DNA of 64,000 nt from Parelaphostrongylus tenuis (GCA_019055375.1 JAHQIW010005454.1:80917-144916); one strand, 5' to 3'. Shown: positions 14,501 to 24,787, counted from the first letter of the stretch. Numbers and translations: made by a program. The notes: a model not told the origin generated them from the letters alone.

Positions 14501-17500
14501 TAATTCTTTTTTTCATACAAAAGCCTTAAGTACCAAGTCAAATCAAAGTTTAATGAAAAAAATTACCGAACAAACTCTTAGTTATATTTTTGCTACTACA
14601 AAAGTTTCGAAAATCAAATCAAATCGAATTTTATGGGGAAAAAAATCACAAAAAAATAACGTAATGATTTTTTTTCCTTAAAAGAATCGCGAAATTCAAG
14701 TCAAATTAATGTACAGTGAAAAAAATTACAGAACAAACTCTTAACGATTCCACTATTTTTGCCACAAAAGCTTCGAAAATCATGTCGAACCGAGCTTTAA
14801 TGAGATACACTGGAAGAGAACAATACCTTGTCGGCATCAAATAAATATTTGCAGTAACCGTTTACATTCCACATCTCAACGAATGGCGATGGTGTGGTGG
14901 CGCCTAACATATCACTCCTGTACGGGAGAACGTGTGGAATGCGTGGAACCGGTATGAGACGGTGGAATAAGTCACAGTCAGTGAAATGTCCTGTTCAAGT
15001 CGAAACACTAAGTCGAACTTCGCATCGCTTCTGAACCCCTCGTGGAAAAAGTTCCCCTCGATGGGCGGGGCGAGGCCGTGCGATGGCCCCCCACGTGTTG
15101 GCTGCTCGCCAAAACGATGACGCAGCCCGACTGGCCGACACACATTTCACTCCGACGTGTCTGGCGCCTCCGGCCGCCTAGCACTGCATCGTCGATGTCG
15201 AGACGCAAATCCGTTCATGGAAATGCATTACCCTTCTTCCTCGCTCCGGACAGCTCTTATCAGAGCGCTGATATGACGACGAGTGGCATGCCGAATAAGG
15301 ACAACACCGGCTGGGGCCATCGTCGATTGTCGAGCTGAGATCTCCGCTCCCCTAATGACTCGAACTAAACCTCAGTCGAGATCGGAAGGGGCGAAAACAC
15401 GAATCTTCTGGATAAAGTAGAGGATAAAGCCCCCGGCGTTCACCAATCCTCAGTGGATGCGCCATGCATTTGTCTCCCAATTGTAGCTTGGTTTTGGGGT
15501 AATTCAATGCATATCTGGACCTTACTATGACTCGCGTCGGCCTCTCGCTGTATTACGCCCGTGCTGGCTTATACTCCCAGGCAATTCTGGGAGTGGTGTA
15601 GTACAAATTTCCTAACTCCGGAGATGGATGGCTTGGCTTGGTGACCCATCAGCACGAGGCCGAACCGCTGATCTTACGTGCGACGCAGAGCACCTCTAAC
15701 CACTGCGCCATATGCGTTCCTTGAACTCACTGGATTTTCCCGCGATTTCCTTCACATTTCAACACCTCCATTGATTCAATCGTTATTTTCTTCAAAAGTT
15801 AAAGATATAATCATTACCACGATCAATGACTGTCAACCATCTGCTCGGCAAGGATTGGATGCCTTCAAGAAAGAACGAGACTAGCGATCAAAGAAGTCGA
15901 GGAGGTCACATTTGAGTTGCTTGTAGTCTTTGAATTTCTTCTCCAGCATATGCTCCCTCAGAACGAGGAAGAGATGGTAATGGGACGCAGCAATATCACG
16001 GATAAACGCTGGATGTGGATGTGGCACCCTCCGTCATCCAGCCCACTCTCTCCAAAATGCAGCGACTCGACTTTACAATTTGAGATAGTCGGTCAATCCA
16101 AGAGGTGTCCATCGAGAGATCACTTTGCAGAGGCCCATTTCATCTGTAAGCTAATGGTACAATGGCCTATCCAAGAGTCTGTCCAGCTACCAGAACACTC
16201 TCCGACATACTACAGCCTTTTGGCATTAACCCGATTTGAAGAAAAAAAAAAACTAGGTATAACAATAGTGCAAAAGAAATTTTGAACAATACAATATCAT
16301 AGTTATTGAAAATAGTGGTGATTAAACAGAAATCGGTAGTGCAATTCGTTGGAACGCGCCCTTCAAAAGGGTGAAATGCGGGTTTGATTCTCGTCTGATG
16401 TCAAAATTAAGTACATCACTCAATATTATTAGATAACGTTGCAAAACATAGGAGAATTCTTGTAGATCTTAGTGTTTCGTAATCAGTCGACAATAATACA
16501 CTTCAAAAATGCTACAACAACGTTCACTGCTGATACTGTAAAGTTCCCGCCAAGAGAATATGAATTTGATTTAATGGGAAATCGCTTAAAAAAGTGTCAC
16601 AGTTGGCCGTGATTGCACCACCTGGTTTTGCTCAGAGACAAATTGTTTTCGATGATTAAGCACTTCTCACAGAAACAGCCTTTAGAGTTTTTTGATGAGA
16701 ATGATTGAAAATGAGCCATATCCGAAAGAAACTAAAATTTACTCGGGAATGTCACAAACTAAGAGAGCGCATAAACATGCCATCAAGAAAAAAGTGGACA
16801 AAGTATGGTAGAGCAGGAATTACTCTCACAGTAATGTGCATAGAAAGTAGTTCACACTATACAGTAAAAGGAATAAATATGATGATAACTGAAAAGAATT
16901 TGTTAGAATAAAAGTGCGTACAAATAGACGTCGATCAATCCCATATTTACCAAGTTCACCAATCCCATGTTTACCAGTCATTTATAAAACACATCTTGAC
17001 GAACACAAAATTGCAATTACCACCAGATGTTTAGCGTATAATCAGGAGATTGATGAGATACGAGGAAAACTTGGGACACGAAGTGGTTTCGAATCCGATA
17101 GTACCCTTTCTAAGGCTCACTAAATATTCCGCAACACTATCGAAGCCCTTGCTTTACTCTTCCTTCAGAATATTATGATTATGGCAGTCCGATTCTCGGA
17201 AAACGGCAGTTAAAGTGTTCAGCGAATAGCATGGCCAATAGCTAGATTTCGTGCTTTGGAACAATAACGTTCTATCATTTTTGCAAGGTCGTCAAAACGG
17301 CGCCGTACTAGTGTACTAGTCTAGGAGGGCAAAAAACAGTCACCTGATAACGCAACGGTGACCTTTCCCATATAAGCACTTAGACGGCTCTAAGGAAAGC
17401 GAAGTCGCTGAAACGTGAGCCATCGATTTCGAAGAAATTATAACAACCTCGGAAAGTTTCTCTGTGGAGAACAGCTTGTGAGGTAGTTTACATTTTCCAT

Positions 17501-20500
17501 GGTGGGGTTTGATGAGTCGGTCTTTGATTTAATGACCTGATGTATTAGAATGTTCGAGCAAGTCACTGGATTAATCAAATATGCATTCAGTCATCTGCAG
17601 TGCTCACTAGTCAAATGCTTTACGCAAAAGGAATAGATTAAGAGGTCGCGATCTCTGAAAATTCTCTACCTACATCTTTATTTATCTCCGTCGCATAAAA
17701 TTATGTTTTATGCTGTCTGCAGTAATTCATCAAGTACATTTATCGAGTGTAATACACAGTCAACTTATTTACGCGATCGGTGGAGTGAATCATAACAACT
17801 GACTCATGTTTTTGCTCTTGAATTGGCGCCAAAGGGCCAGTACTGTCAGTGAGCTTTGTTTCCTGTTGTATGCCAACACGACCCACAGTGATCGCTACCA
17901 CCTTCAGATTAACTTGTGTTGACTGAGGTAGTCATACTCCTACATCATCAGTGTATCAAAGCCATTCGCAAATCTTTCTGTAATCATGCACATTGCTACT
18001 TCAATCTATGTCGGTAAAACCGCGTTAGTTTGTTGCTCACAAAGAAATTTAATTACTATTAAGTTCAACTGGGGAGCGGAAAATCCTGTGTGGCAAATCG
18101 CAAAGAGACGATCATTCCTTGTTGAAGTAACAACTCATCAGTTATGGTCAATTTTTGATCTTTGCAATTTTTTTTGAAAAAATAAACACCTTGCCACGCA
18201 AGACTATAAATTGGTTTTGAATTGAAATGGTAACTATTTCCAACTAAGTCGCTTTTATATCCACGACATATCCATATGTAAGTGACTACTCAAAGCATTG
18301 CCGCAAACTCTACACATTGAAACTAACTGTCGCAATTATTTTTAAGAGCTATTTTTATGAGATTTTCACGCTCCGATGTAATCACTACGCTCATGAACAA
18401 TTTATAATGTATAATTTATGTGAGAACAATGACAGCTGTGAAAGGAAGCATTCTCAAGTCCATATATGAAGAGAGTTAACGAAGTATACTTTCAGTGAGA
18501 TAAGAAACCCGTAGATCGGAAAAATCAAAATAAGACACGAGCTGTTGAAGACACGTGGGGCAAAGCGCTTTCGTAGGGACAAACTGGCCCCTTTCAGCCG
18601 CTTGTAAAATCAACCATCCGTGCCAGTCACGTCGCAGATATAAAACTGTCCTTGTCTTAGCTGCTTCTCTTGCAGCATCAACCACTCTTAAGGTACCGCC
18701 GTCCGTTATCAGGAAAAAAATTTCGCAAATGGGTGTAAGCCTCGAGTGGTGAGAGGACAGCTGTGCTCTCAATGGCACATGGTGGTACAGTACATTGCTT
18801 CTTTTTATAATTGAAAATTTTCACTTCCATTAATATGATTCTTTAAAGGCGCTGAAAACCGTGTTCTATGACAATATTTCATCGCAATTTTGTGTCATCG
18901 AAATGATGTTACATAAAATACAGTCATGCTCAACTTTTTCCATGATTTTGAATTCGCCGAAAATGAGAAACAAAGTGGAAAACTCAAACGATTTGTGCTG
19001 CGGAATAAGTTCTTGACCGATATCGATTTTAGATTCCAAAAATTTACGGGTGCAACCAACCATGACGATAAAGATTGTTCTTCTAGCATTACTAGCAAAT
19101 ATCTGTTGAAAACTCTCCCATCCACAAAAATTCCGGGGAACCACGACTGAAGCTAGGCATGGACGAAATGAAGTTTTCACCCACCAGAAGCAATTCTGCG
19201 AGCAGGTAAAGTTTACTCAACAGGTCTTGTACGAACACAATCACCGCGCAAAATACAAATCTGTAATTAGTAACCTATTAATGTAATGTGATCATCTGTT
19301 ATTTACTTTTACAATTTACTATTCATTCGATTTATTTGAAGCGTAGATACGAGACTGTTGCTGTAATATTTAATTTATGATGGCTGATATTTCGCCTTCT
19401 TAAAGGGCCTGGAAAGGTCAAAACTCTGAAGTTTTACAATCCAGCGCGAGAAAGGCGATTTCCAATTCATATCGTCTCTATTGTGTCGCGTTCTACGTAT
19501 GTCTAATGGAGCGTTTTAATCAACTTTAAGTTTACCATCTAGCGGTTCTTCTATACGGACATCAAGTGTTCTTTTCGTCTCGCTAACGTATTCGTCCCAG
19601 CCTTAATTATTAGGAACCGAGTACGTTCTTTCATAAATTTGGTCCATTATGTCTGAATAATATAAGCTGAAAATACTTCGCAAGTAGAACGAACCATAAA
19701 AAGAAGTCCATAAGAGTATTGAGAGATTTGACTACTTAATCATCCACTGCAAAAGGAACTATAGTGGAAATGGTAAAAGATGCACGAATCCTCGCCATTA
19801 TTATCCCACTTCAACATGATTTTGATGTGTAACATTATTTTCCACATATACTAAGTTCAAACAAAATATTGCTCCATCCATCATACTCAATAACCTACTT
19901 GCCCATCACTACAGCACTTTCAATTACGCCAATTTCTTGGAAAGGTAAATCCTCGAGATCTAAACTGCTACCGAAAATGCCGCTTCAATGAGTTTTCTAG
20001 TGGTTTTGTCCAGCAATCTAGCGCATGCTCGACAGTATGTATAACAAAATTCATAAATTGAACTTTGCCAATTTTATCGCATATCTTTTCATTGAACCAG
20101 CAATTATTCTGACTTTTTGGAGATCATGAAACATCTTTTTCATGTTCACACACTGAGGCTATGATTTTAAAAATGAAAACAATCGAACAAACGAAAGTCC
20201 ACTCAGCAGCATTCGACCCTTTCCCAATGTAACTTTCTTCACTTATCCAGGCCCCACATTGACAATTTTCAAGAATTAGAATTTCAATAAGGTAGAGTGG
20301 TGTGCAAAACATTCGCGTCAGCTGGGATTCGAACCCAGATCTCACTCCTTTTGAGAGCGCGTGCTGAACCAGTTGCACTCTCGTTACACTCAGAACGCGC
20401 TCCCGAAAAGAGTGAGATCTGGGTGCGAATCTCAGCTGAAGCAAATGTTTTTGCACACCACTCTACATTATTTGGATTATTGTAACATGATACCACCGCA

Positions 20501-21481
20501 ATAAGCAGTCAAATAAAATGAATTGTGATTGATTATTGGAACTAGAATTTCATTCCCAACTTTCTGGAGAAACTTAGTTTCAAGTAAACTCAGATTCGAA
20601 GAAATATTTGATGAGCACCTTATATGCGCCTAAGAGATGGAAAAAAGTCTTTTCTAAAACTTTTGTAGTTCTCAATTCCTGAAATACTCAGGTGATCGGA
20701 ATATTACTGCCATGCCGTATAACCACACCGTAGTGTTTTATGTGACACTAGATCAATGGTACACCACATCAGAAATTACGATGGTTTTGTTTGATTTAAA
20801 ACGTTATCAAATGAGAGCAGCATACGACTAGCCTGATTTTAACACTTCTAGAAAAGTTCCTAAACTCCAAACAAAGAAAAAACCGCTTTTTCCTTCTCGA
20901 ATAAGACACGCTAATAACAAAGAGAGGTTTACGAAGGTAAGACCTACCTTTGGTAAAGACTGCTGGCGTTGTCCCACCTCATTTCCATCGGCCACTTCTT
21001 GGTCGAAAACTAAAGGTGTAGAGGCAGCATGCTTCCCATGAACTACAGCTGATTCTAAACAATGTACAAATAAGAGGCTATGAGCATCAGTGGTCATTTC
21101 TGAAATACAAAGTATCACAGCTTGAGGCCCCAACTATTCAAAAGTAGATACTATGAATTTAGAAAAAAGTTACAAAATCACCCGATATGGTTCGATTTCT
21201 CGCGGCTTTCGAGTTCATTGCTCGACTTGTAGCTGCAGAAAACTAAATGTTAATCATTGGGCTTATTTGTGAACAAAAAAAAACTACAAAAGGATACAAA
21301 GATGATCACAACGACGACTATAATAATGCTTTGTATAAAATATATAATTTAAACTAACAAATTGATGTACGGGGACGGTTGCATTCTTCTCCATCATCGA
21401 TTCCAGACGATGAATAGGTCTTTGCTGATTTGAAGTAGGACTATGTACACACTGGACAGACGACTGCTGTGAAGGCTCCAT
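3561..21481 (-). CDS. Possible MITF/TFE-family (HLH-30/TFEB-like) transcription factor, 5' part with alternative N-termini; 3' part outside the window
   Basis: Seven exon-like segments on this strand have consistent phases: 21,359-21,481; 21,182-21,232 plus 20,948-21,054; 12,751-12,816; then 10,800-10,955, 4,344-4,439 and 3,561-3,638. The first three sets look like alternative starts, since each ends in phase 0 and the 10.8 kb exon begins in phase 0. The encoded chain is rich in Ser, Gln and His. The last exon has DELIIDELLSLEDEQ, which resembles the acidic DDVIDDIISLE segment upstream of the bHLH in MITF and TFE3. That family controls lysosome and autophagy genes. No bHLH or zipper exon was found between 1 and 3,560, so the diagnostic domain must lie further left if the call is right. 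In C. elegans hlh-30 and lag-1 are both on chromosome IV (from memory), which fits. The exons are fairly firm; the family name is tentative. Confidence 0.5.
4344..4439 (-). CDS. Shared internal exon F (TFE-like gene)
   Basis: Acceptor GAATATCAG|CAG (an alternative CAG lies 3 nt on), donor GCGAG|GTGGGT, phase 0, 32 codons. Encodes QLQNHHHSPSMKSPDVHR and FGDSPRSGSFNQSE, Ser-Pro motifs of the kind phosphorylated in transcription factors. Confidence 0.65.
5090..5235. repeat. TA/CA-rich microsatellite
   Basis: Imperfect runs of TATATG, CATATA and GTACATA alternating purine and pyrimidine. Open frames across it (poly Tyr/Ile/Val/Met) are artefacts of the repeat. Confidence 0.9.
6290..6460. repeat. 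TA-rich microsatellite
   Basis: Imperfect TATATA/TATGTA/CATACA repeat, same type as at 5.1, 8.5, 22.4 and 53.5 kb. Confidence 0.9.
8503..8580. repeat. TA-rich microsatellite
   Basis: A perfect TA run of about 26 bases flanked by CATATA and GTACATG units. Confidence 0.9.
9566..9694. mobile_element. MADE1-like mariner MITE
   Basis: The left end reads TTAGGGTGGTGCAAAAGTGA after a TA dinucleotide, the classic mariner inverted terminal sequence. The right end (about 9,668-9,690) contains CTTTACTTCTGCACCAACC, a diverged inverted match, followed by TA. Too short (about 130 bp) to encode a transposase. Confidence 0.75.
10800..10955 (-). CDS. Shared internal exon E (TFE-like gene)
   Basis: Acceptor AATTTTTAG is followed immediately by ATG GAG, donor CCAG|GTAGTT, phase 0 at both ends, 52 codons. 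Encodes MERRESGALAASAQRGSGGF through PRKMQHPFQ. Because an ATG follows the acceptor directly, trans-splicing here would make a fourth, shortest N-terminus. Confidence 0.65.
12452..12600 (+). repeat. Polypurine (GA) tract
   Basis: About 150 nt of almost pure A and G (GAGAGAAAGAG-type) on the plus strand. The Lys/Arg/Glu frame through it is a composition artefact. It sits next to a tRNA-like A-box segment, as does the tract at 24.4 kb. Confidence 0.9.
12640..12695 (-). repeat. tRNA-derived fragment (A box)
   Basis: On the minus strand TAGCTCAGTCGGCTTAAGTG matches a pol III A box and tRNA D-arm. No intact acceptor stem or anticodon arm was found, so it is a SINE or tRNA relic, not a working tRNA gene. 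Confidence 0.5.
12751..12816 (-). CDS. Alternative first coding exon D (TFE-like gene) with its own promoter
   Basis: ATG at 12,814-12,816 opens MNISHFYDDEPYEANALSLH and ends at donor AAAA|GTGAGT in phase 0. The frame is open further upstream but has no ATG. About 145 nt upstream is a GC-rich segment with the same CCAAT-box 11-mer as the lag-1 5' flank, which supports transcription starting here. Confidence 0.6.
12940..12970 (-). promoter_or_regulatory. Promoter-like segment of alternative exon D
   Basis: GC-rich patch in an AT-rich intron, with GCGACCAATCA at 12,959-12,969 on the plus strand (an inverted CCAAT box for the minus-strand gene) and CCGCCCC read on the minus strand. The spacing to the ATG, about 145 nt, is close to that seen at lag-1. 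Confidence 0.45.
14025..14815. repeat. Degenerate tandem minisatellite, period about 80 bp, about 10 copies
   Basis: The core A(A/G)GTCAAATCGAA...TGAGAAAAA recurs near 14,053, 14,136, 14,213, 14,292, 14,372, 14,455, 14,537, 14,617, 14,699 and 14,781. Each copy also has a T-run, then ACAAAAG.TTCGA.AATCA, and ACAAACTCTTA. Spacing is 77-83 bp, while the copies differ at many positions. It lies inside the long intron of the TFE-like gene. Confidence 0.9.
14885..15714 (-). repeat. GC-rich dispersed-repeat block with a tRNA-like head
   Basis: About 830 nt with much higher G+C than its surroundings. On the minus strand it begins with a perfect A box (TGGCGCAGTGGTTAGAGGTG, near 15,692-15,711) and a B-box-like GCGGTTCGGCCTC (about 15,655-15,668). 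Open frames exist on both strands but none has recognisable protein content. A tRNA-headed SINE or composite repeat is most likely. Confidence 0.5.
15883..16022 (-). pseudogene. Mariner transposase C-terminal fragment
   Basis: The minus-strand translation HPAFIRDIAASHYHLFLVLR then KKFKDYKQLKCDLLDFFD matches the mariner C-terminus (consensus SPDLAPSDYHLF, where the D is the third catalytic acid). The LF and FF spacing is kept and the catalytic region has changed (SD to SH). Neighbouring sequence is too eroded to extend the match. Confidence 0.65.
16330..16430 (+). repeat. tRNA-derived SINE copy
   Basis: An A-box-like TAGTGCAATTCGTTGGAA is followed by a B box (GGGTTTGATTCTCG) and the family tail TGATGTCAAAA...ACATCACTCAATATT. 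Confidence 0.6.
17386..17421 (+). repeat. Dispersed hairpin motif (GAAACG type)
   Basis: GGCTC and GAGCC close the motif; inside, AAGCG/CGCT(T) pairs round a short loop and is followed by GAAACG. Same layout as the copies at 23,150 and 27,095. Confidence 0.55.
18476..18778 (-). other. Unassigned open frame of 100 codons in intronic DNA
   Basis: Better codon character than most frames here (TDGGTLRVVDAAREAAKTRT, LRRDWHGWLILQAAERGQF). A second frame on the other strand is open over the same segment. No family recognised. It could be a repeat-derived piece or a non-coding coincidence. Confidence 0.25.
20293..20470. repeat. Two tRNA-derived SINEs head to head, forming a palindrome
   Basis: The left copy (minus) and right copy (plus) both carry the B box (TGGGTTCGAATCCCA-type) and the tail ending TTTGCACACCACTCTAC. 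Arms at about 20,293-20,358 and 20,400-20,466 are near-perfect inverted repeats. Confidence 0.8.
20948..21054 (-). CDS. Second exon of the alternative N-terminus (TFE-like gene)
   Basis: Acceptor TTGTTTAG|AATC, donor AAG|GTAGGT, phase 0 end. Encodes ESAVVHGKHAASTPLVF followed by DQEVADGNEVGQRQQSLPK, a polar segment without a recognised domain. Confidence 0.6.
21182..21232 (-). CDS. Alternative first coding exon of the second N-terminus (TFE-like gene)
   Basis: Acceptor TTTTCTGCAG|CT is followed 14 nt later by an ATG, a layout typical of spliced-leader acceptance. Encodes MNSKAARNRTIS and ends TCGG|GTGATT with one overhanging base, which fits the next exon (G+AA gives Glu). Confidence 0.5.
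21359..21481 (-). CDS. Alternative first coding exon A of the TFE-like gene
   Basis: ATG at 21,479-21,481 opens MEPSQQSSVQCVHSPTSNQQ and runs 41 codons to donor TTT|GTTAGT (phase 0). Beyond that the frame turns AT-rich and intron-like. A long pyrimidine tract precedes the ATG. No splice to the 21.2 kb exon keeps frame, so it most likely joins the 10.8 kb exon directly. Function of the segment unknown. Confidence 0.5.
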
Positions 21482-22079
21482 CCATGCAAGGATGAGGGGA
21501 AAAAAGAAGAAAAACGCTCTAGAAACATAAACTGACGACATGTGAAAGTATCCGAAGCCCGCAATCATCAGCATTAGTAGATCACAGAAATCCCGACATA
21601 TAAAAAAGCCAAAAAGTCATTAATTTGAGAAAATAATCCATAAAAATCGATACTGGCCGTTGTCAGGATGAAATCTTGATGATCAGGTCGACATGACGTA
21701 AAGCTCTGCATCGATTTCCATGCATAACCAAGCAATAAAACCGAACAGTAACATGCTGAAGTCGGAAGTTTCCCGTAGTTCCAGTTTTTTTCTTGATAAA
21801 CTAATACACAATGTTGTGACCAATCGACCGAAATCTTAGCCGAATAAGTGTATTTTTTGGAGAAAAACTAGCACTACTGGCTTAATCAACGAACAATATA
21901 CAATTTTTTAGCTTGAAATTTACTTCCAACTTGCTTTTTGTTCAATAAATTTGTTGACCATTTCATTCAATGTTTCAGAATTTTGTTCATCATAGCAACC
22001 AAATATGCTGGGTCATCAGGAAAAAACTTGAGCTACTGAACAGTAACTCCCAAGACCGACTATCTATCAACTTCGCCAT

Positions 22080-22560
22080 AATGCCTGATAATCATTATTT
22101 GAGCCACGCATGTCAGTGGTCTATCAATGAGGACTGAGTTACAGAGACCGATACACGTGTTTCGATCTTACGATCTCGTCAGTCGGGCAGTTATCCTTTC
22201 CCGTCTTTTGCTAATCTCTGTGGGAGCTCCAGACTCCCCACACTTAGTGTTAGCGACGACGATCGTTTTACACTCTATGTCCAGTGAAATTTCCACCGAA
22301 CACAGAGTGTTGTAAACTCGATTGCTCTTGGCTGGTACTATCAAAATATCATGTCTTTCGTATCGAGTGTTTTCTTAAGACCACTGTTCAGATTTCAATA
22401 TGCCATATATATATATATATATATATGTACATATACATATATGTATATATAGTATATATATGTATATACATATATATGTATATCTATGTATATGTATATG
22501 GCATATTGAAATTTGAGCAGTGGTCTTAAGAAAACACTCGAAACGAAAGACATGATATTT
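22080..22560. mobile_element. MITE with palindromic core (GAGCCACGCATG family)
   Basis: The left part has GCCTGATAATCATTATTTGA followed by GCCACGCATG. The right part is a hairpin: arms at 22,349-22,405 and 22,497-22,555 are almost perfectly complementary and enclose about 90 bp of TA-rich microsatellite. Relatives lie at 25.15-25.62 and 29.56-29.75 kb. Confidence 0.75.
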
Positions 22561-22721
22561 TGAACTTCGCCATAGTTGGAATAAATCAATGGTTTCTTCC
22601 TGATAAGCTGTTGCGAGGTTAGTAACAGTAATACTTCTTGAATACTAATAATGCAGTACAATAACACAGTACTGTAATGCCATGCAACAGTACAATAACA
22701 CTGATGCAGTAGCTGATTTCG

Positions 22722-23660
22722 ACTAGTCTCACCTTCTTGGGAGCGTGGAAATACTAAACCGATATGAAATCGAAACATAAAGGAGTAGATTCGACGTAAA
22801 ATTCACTACCCTTGCACATAGATCAAAAATATCCACGTGAAAACTCTGAAAGGCTTTTTGGATATCTAGCGAAGGCCCAAAAATGAATCGCAAAGAGGAG
22901 CGCCTCGTAATCACGCGTGGTCTCGCACCATACCTTAAGCTAATCTTCCCCACCTGAGTCAGGCACAGCCATACGTATGCATTGACTCTAAGCAGCTGGT
23001 CTCCTATGAATAACTGGAAAACCTATGACATCCAAACGGTGAACTCGAAAGATCGACTTTCTACTAACCTCGGCATCAAAGTCAATTATGTAAGTATCAG
23101 AGACTTAGCTGTTTGAGCCCGCACTACGTGGCTAGACAGTGTACGTCCAGGCTCTGAAGAAGGCTGTAGCCGAAACGCCAGCCAATGATTTGTACTGTGA
23201 TCTATACCAATTCAGCATCATCATCATCAACAACAACAACAACTACCAACCTCGCGCTGGCTCAAACAGCTAAGTCCTTGATACTCACATAACTGACTTT
23301 GATGCCGAAATTTATAGAAAGTCGATCCTTCCAACTCATCGTTTAGATGCCTTAGGCCCTCCAATTATTCATTGGAGACCAGTCGCTTAGAGTAAATGCA
23401 TAAGTAAAAGGCTGTGCCTCAATCAGGTCGGGAAGATCAGCCTGAGGTATAGCGCGAAGTCACGAATCACCATGAGGCACTGCCCTTTATGGTTCACTTT
23501 AGGGCCTCTACTATTTATCCAGAAAGCTTCCAGAGTCTTACGCGTAGATGATTTGGATTCTTGTGCAAGGATAATGAATTTGACGTCGAAATCTGTCCCT
23601 TTATGTTTGGACTGCGAGATCAATTTGATTTTTCCAGGCTCGCACGAAGACAAGGCTCGT
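22722..23660. mobile_element. Foldback element with about 400-bp inverted arms
   Basis: Arms at about 22,722-23,128 and 23,263-23,660 align in inverted orientation with moderate divergence. The loop of about 135 bp holds a CAT/CAA trinucleotide run and one copy of the hairpin motif described at 23,150. Frames of about 75 codons in the two arms translate to related peptides (GPSLDIQKAF / GPLLFIQKAS) only because the arms are copies. Confidence 0.85.
23150..23183 (+). repeat. Dispersed hairpin motif (GAAACG type), most hammerhead-like copy
   Basis: GGCTCTGAAGAAGGCTGTAG then CCGAAACGCCAGCC: CTGAAGA, a GGC/GCC hairpin, then GAAAC. Outer GGCT and AGCC are complementary. In the loop of the 22.7-23.7 kb foldback element. 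Confidence 0.6.
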
Positions 23661-23764
23661 CGGAATTTTAGCCACTCTTACTACTGTATAGGATGATCAA
23701 ACAGAATTCTTTTTATTTAACCGCTTCTAGCGGTGTGGCATGACGTCACATCCACTGATGTAGT

Positions 23765-23860
23765 GATCAAAACTTTAGCGTCAGGCGGAACTTGAACCCG
23801 CACTTTGGCCTATCCGAGAATAAATAAAAACGACTCTGCTTTATCATCCAGTGGCCAATG
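23765..23860 (-). repeat. tRNA-derived SINE copy
   Basis: On the minus strand the B box GCGGGTTCAAGTTCCGCC is followed by TGACGCTAAAGTTTTGATCA, the same tail as other copies. Confidence 0.7.
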
Positions 23861-23977
23861 TCTATCAGGGCGACTGTGTTCAATGTCGACAGCGATTATC
23901 AAGGCCAAATCGTTGACGGTTGATTGCTGACAGATGGATGCGTTGCAGCGTATGAAAAGTGCAGGCAAAACAGACGT

Positions 23978-24090
23978 CGGTAGCTGAAGGGATAGAGCAC
24001 GCTGACGCATAAGGCGGCGAAATGCGGGTTCGAGTCCCGGCTGACGCAAAAGTTTTGCACATCACTCTACATCAATGTTATTGCACTGTT
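23978..24090 (+). repeat. tRNA-derived SINE copy, well preserved
   Basis: A box GTAGCTGAAGGGATAGAGCA, B box GCGGGTTCGAGTCCCGGC, then the family tail TGACGCAAAAGTTTTGCACA and TCACTCTACATCA. Confidence 0.8.
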
Positions 24091-24396
24091 GTGCTTGCAT
24101 TACTGTACTGTGTTATTGTACTGCATTACTAGTATTCAGTGAATACCATTATTACCAACCTCGGAACAGCTTATCACGAAAAAACGACCGATTTATTGAA
24201 CAATGCCGAGGTTCCTCGTCGGTCTTCGCTTGAAGGTTTGCTTCATAATATATCGGCCAAAGAAAGTAAACAATAGGAATCGAAACGGTTGTAAGGCGGA
24301 GATTTTCTCCTCTCACTCGAAAAAATACGACGAAAAAACTCAGAGATAGTAAAAGTTACTGCTTCGCCGTGTTTCCTCAAGAACTCCAGAGTACAA

Positions 24397-24580
24397 TTGA
24401 AAGGAGGAAGAAAAGAGAGAAAGAAATACGAGAAAGAGAGAAGGAAGAGGAAGAAAAGCGAAAGTAGAGAAGAAAGAGAGGAGGAGGCAGAAAAGAAAGA
24501 AAGGGAGAAAAGGCGAGAGAGCGAGAGGAAAGAACGAGAGAAAGGGAAGTTTTCGAGAAGAAAAGAAAACGAGCGGAAAA
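24397..24580 (+). repeat. Long polypurine (GA/AAG) tract
   Basis: About 180 nt of nearly pure purine on the plus strand. It is followed by a GC-rich stretch (24,600-24,720) and a (GAC)7 run (24,708-24,729). The long Lys/Arg/Glu frame is a composition artefact. Such tracts can form triplex (H-DNA). Confidence 0.9.
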
Positions 24581-24787
24581 AAACAGGGCGTATTGACGAG
24601 TGCGTCTCTGAAAACTCGGCGGGCCGAGGCAACAAACAACAATTGCCTAGGTGCCCGGCGTGCGCGGTCGCGTCGCGTGCCAGTTATAAGCAGAAGCTCA
24701 TCCGATCGACGACGACGACGACGACGACGCCATCTCAGCTTGAATGCTGAGTTAATTGGAAAGTTGATCGGGTAGAGTAAACATCAC

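Noticed and set aside
14025..14815. CRISPR-like array
   Set aside because: Copies are diverged along their whole length without constant repeats and unique spacers, and the sequence is eukaryotic.
15008..15338. Overlapping plus and minus frames of 66-98 codons
   Set aside because: Explained by high G+C in a repeat-like block; content is not protein-like.
20284..20496. Frames beginning MVSCYNNPNN and MVCKTFASAG, and similar ones at 23.9-24.06 kb
   Set aside because: Translations of tRNA-derived SINEs (the ASAGIRTQIS-type peptide is the B box read as protein).
22729..23696. Two related 74-codon frames that look like a gene family
   Set aside because: They are the two arms of one foldback element; similarity is at DNA level and the frames begin and end arbitrarily.
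24243..24775. Frames of 100-130 codons on both strands
   Set aside because: Composition artefact of the GA tract and the GAC repeat.
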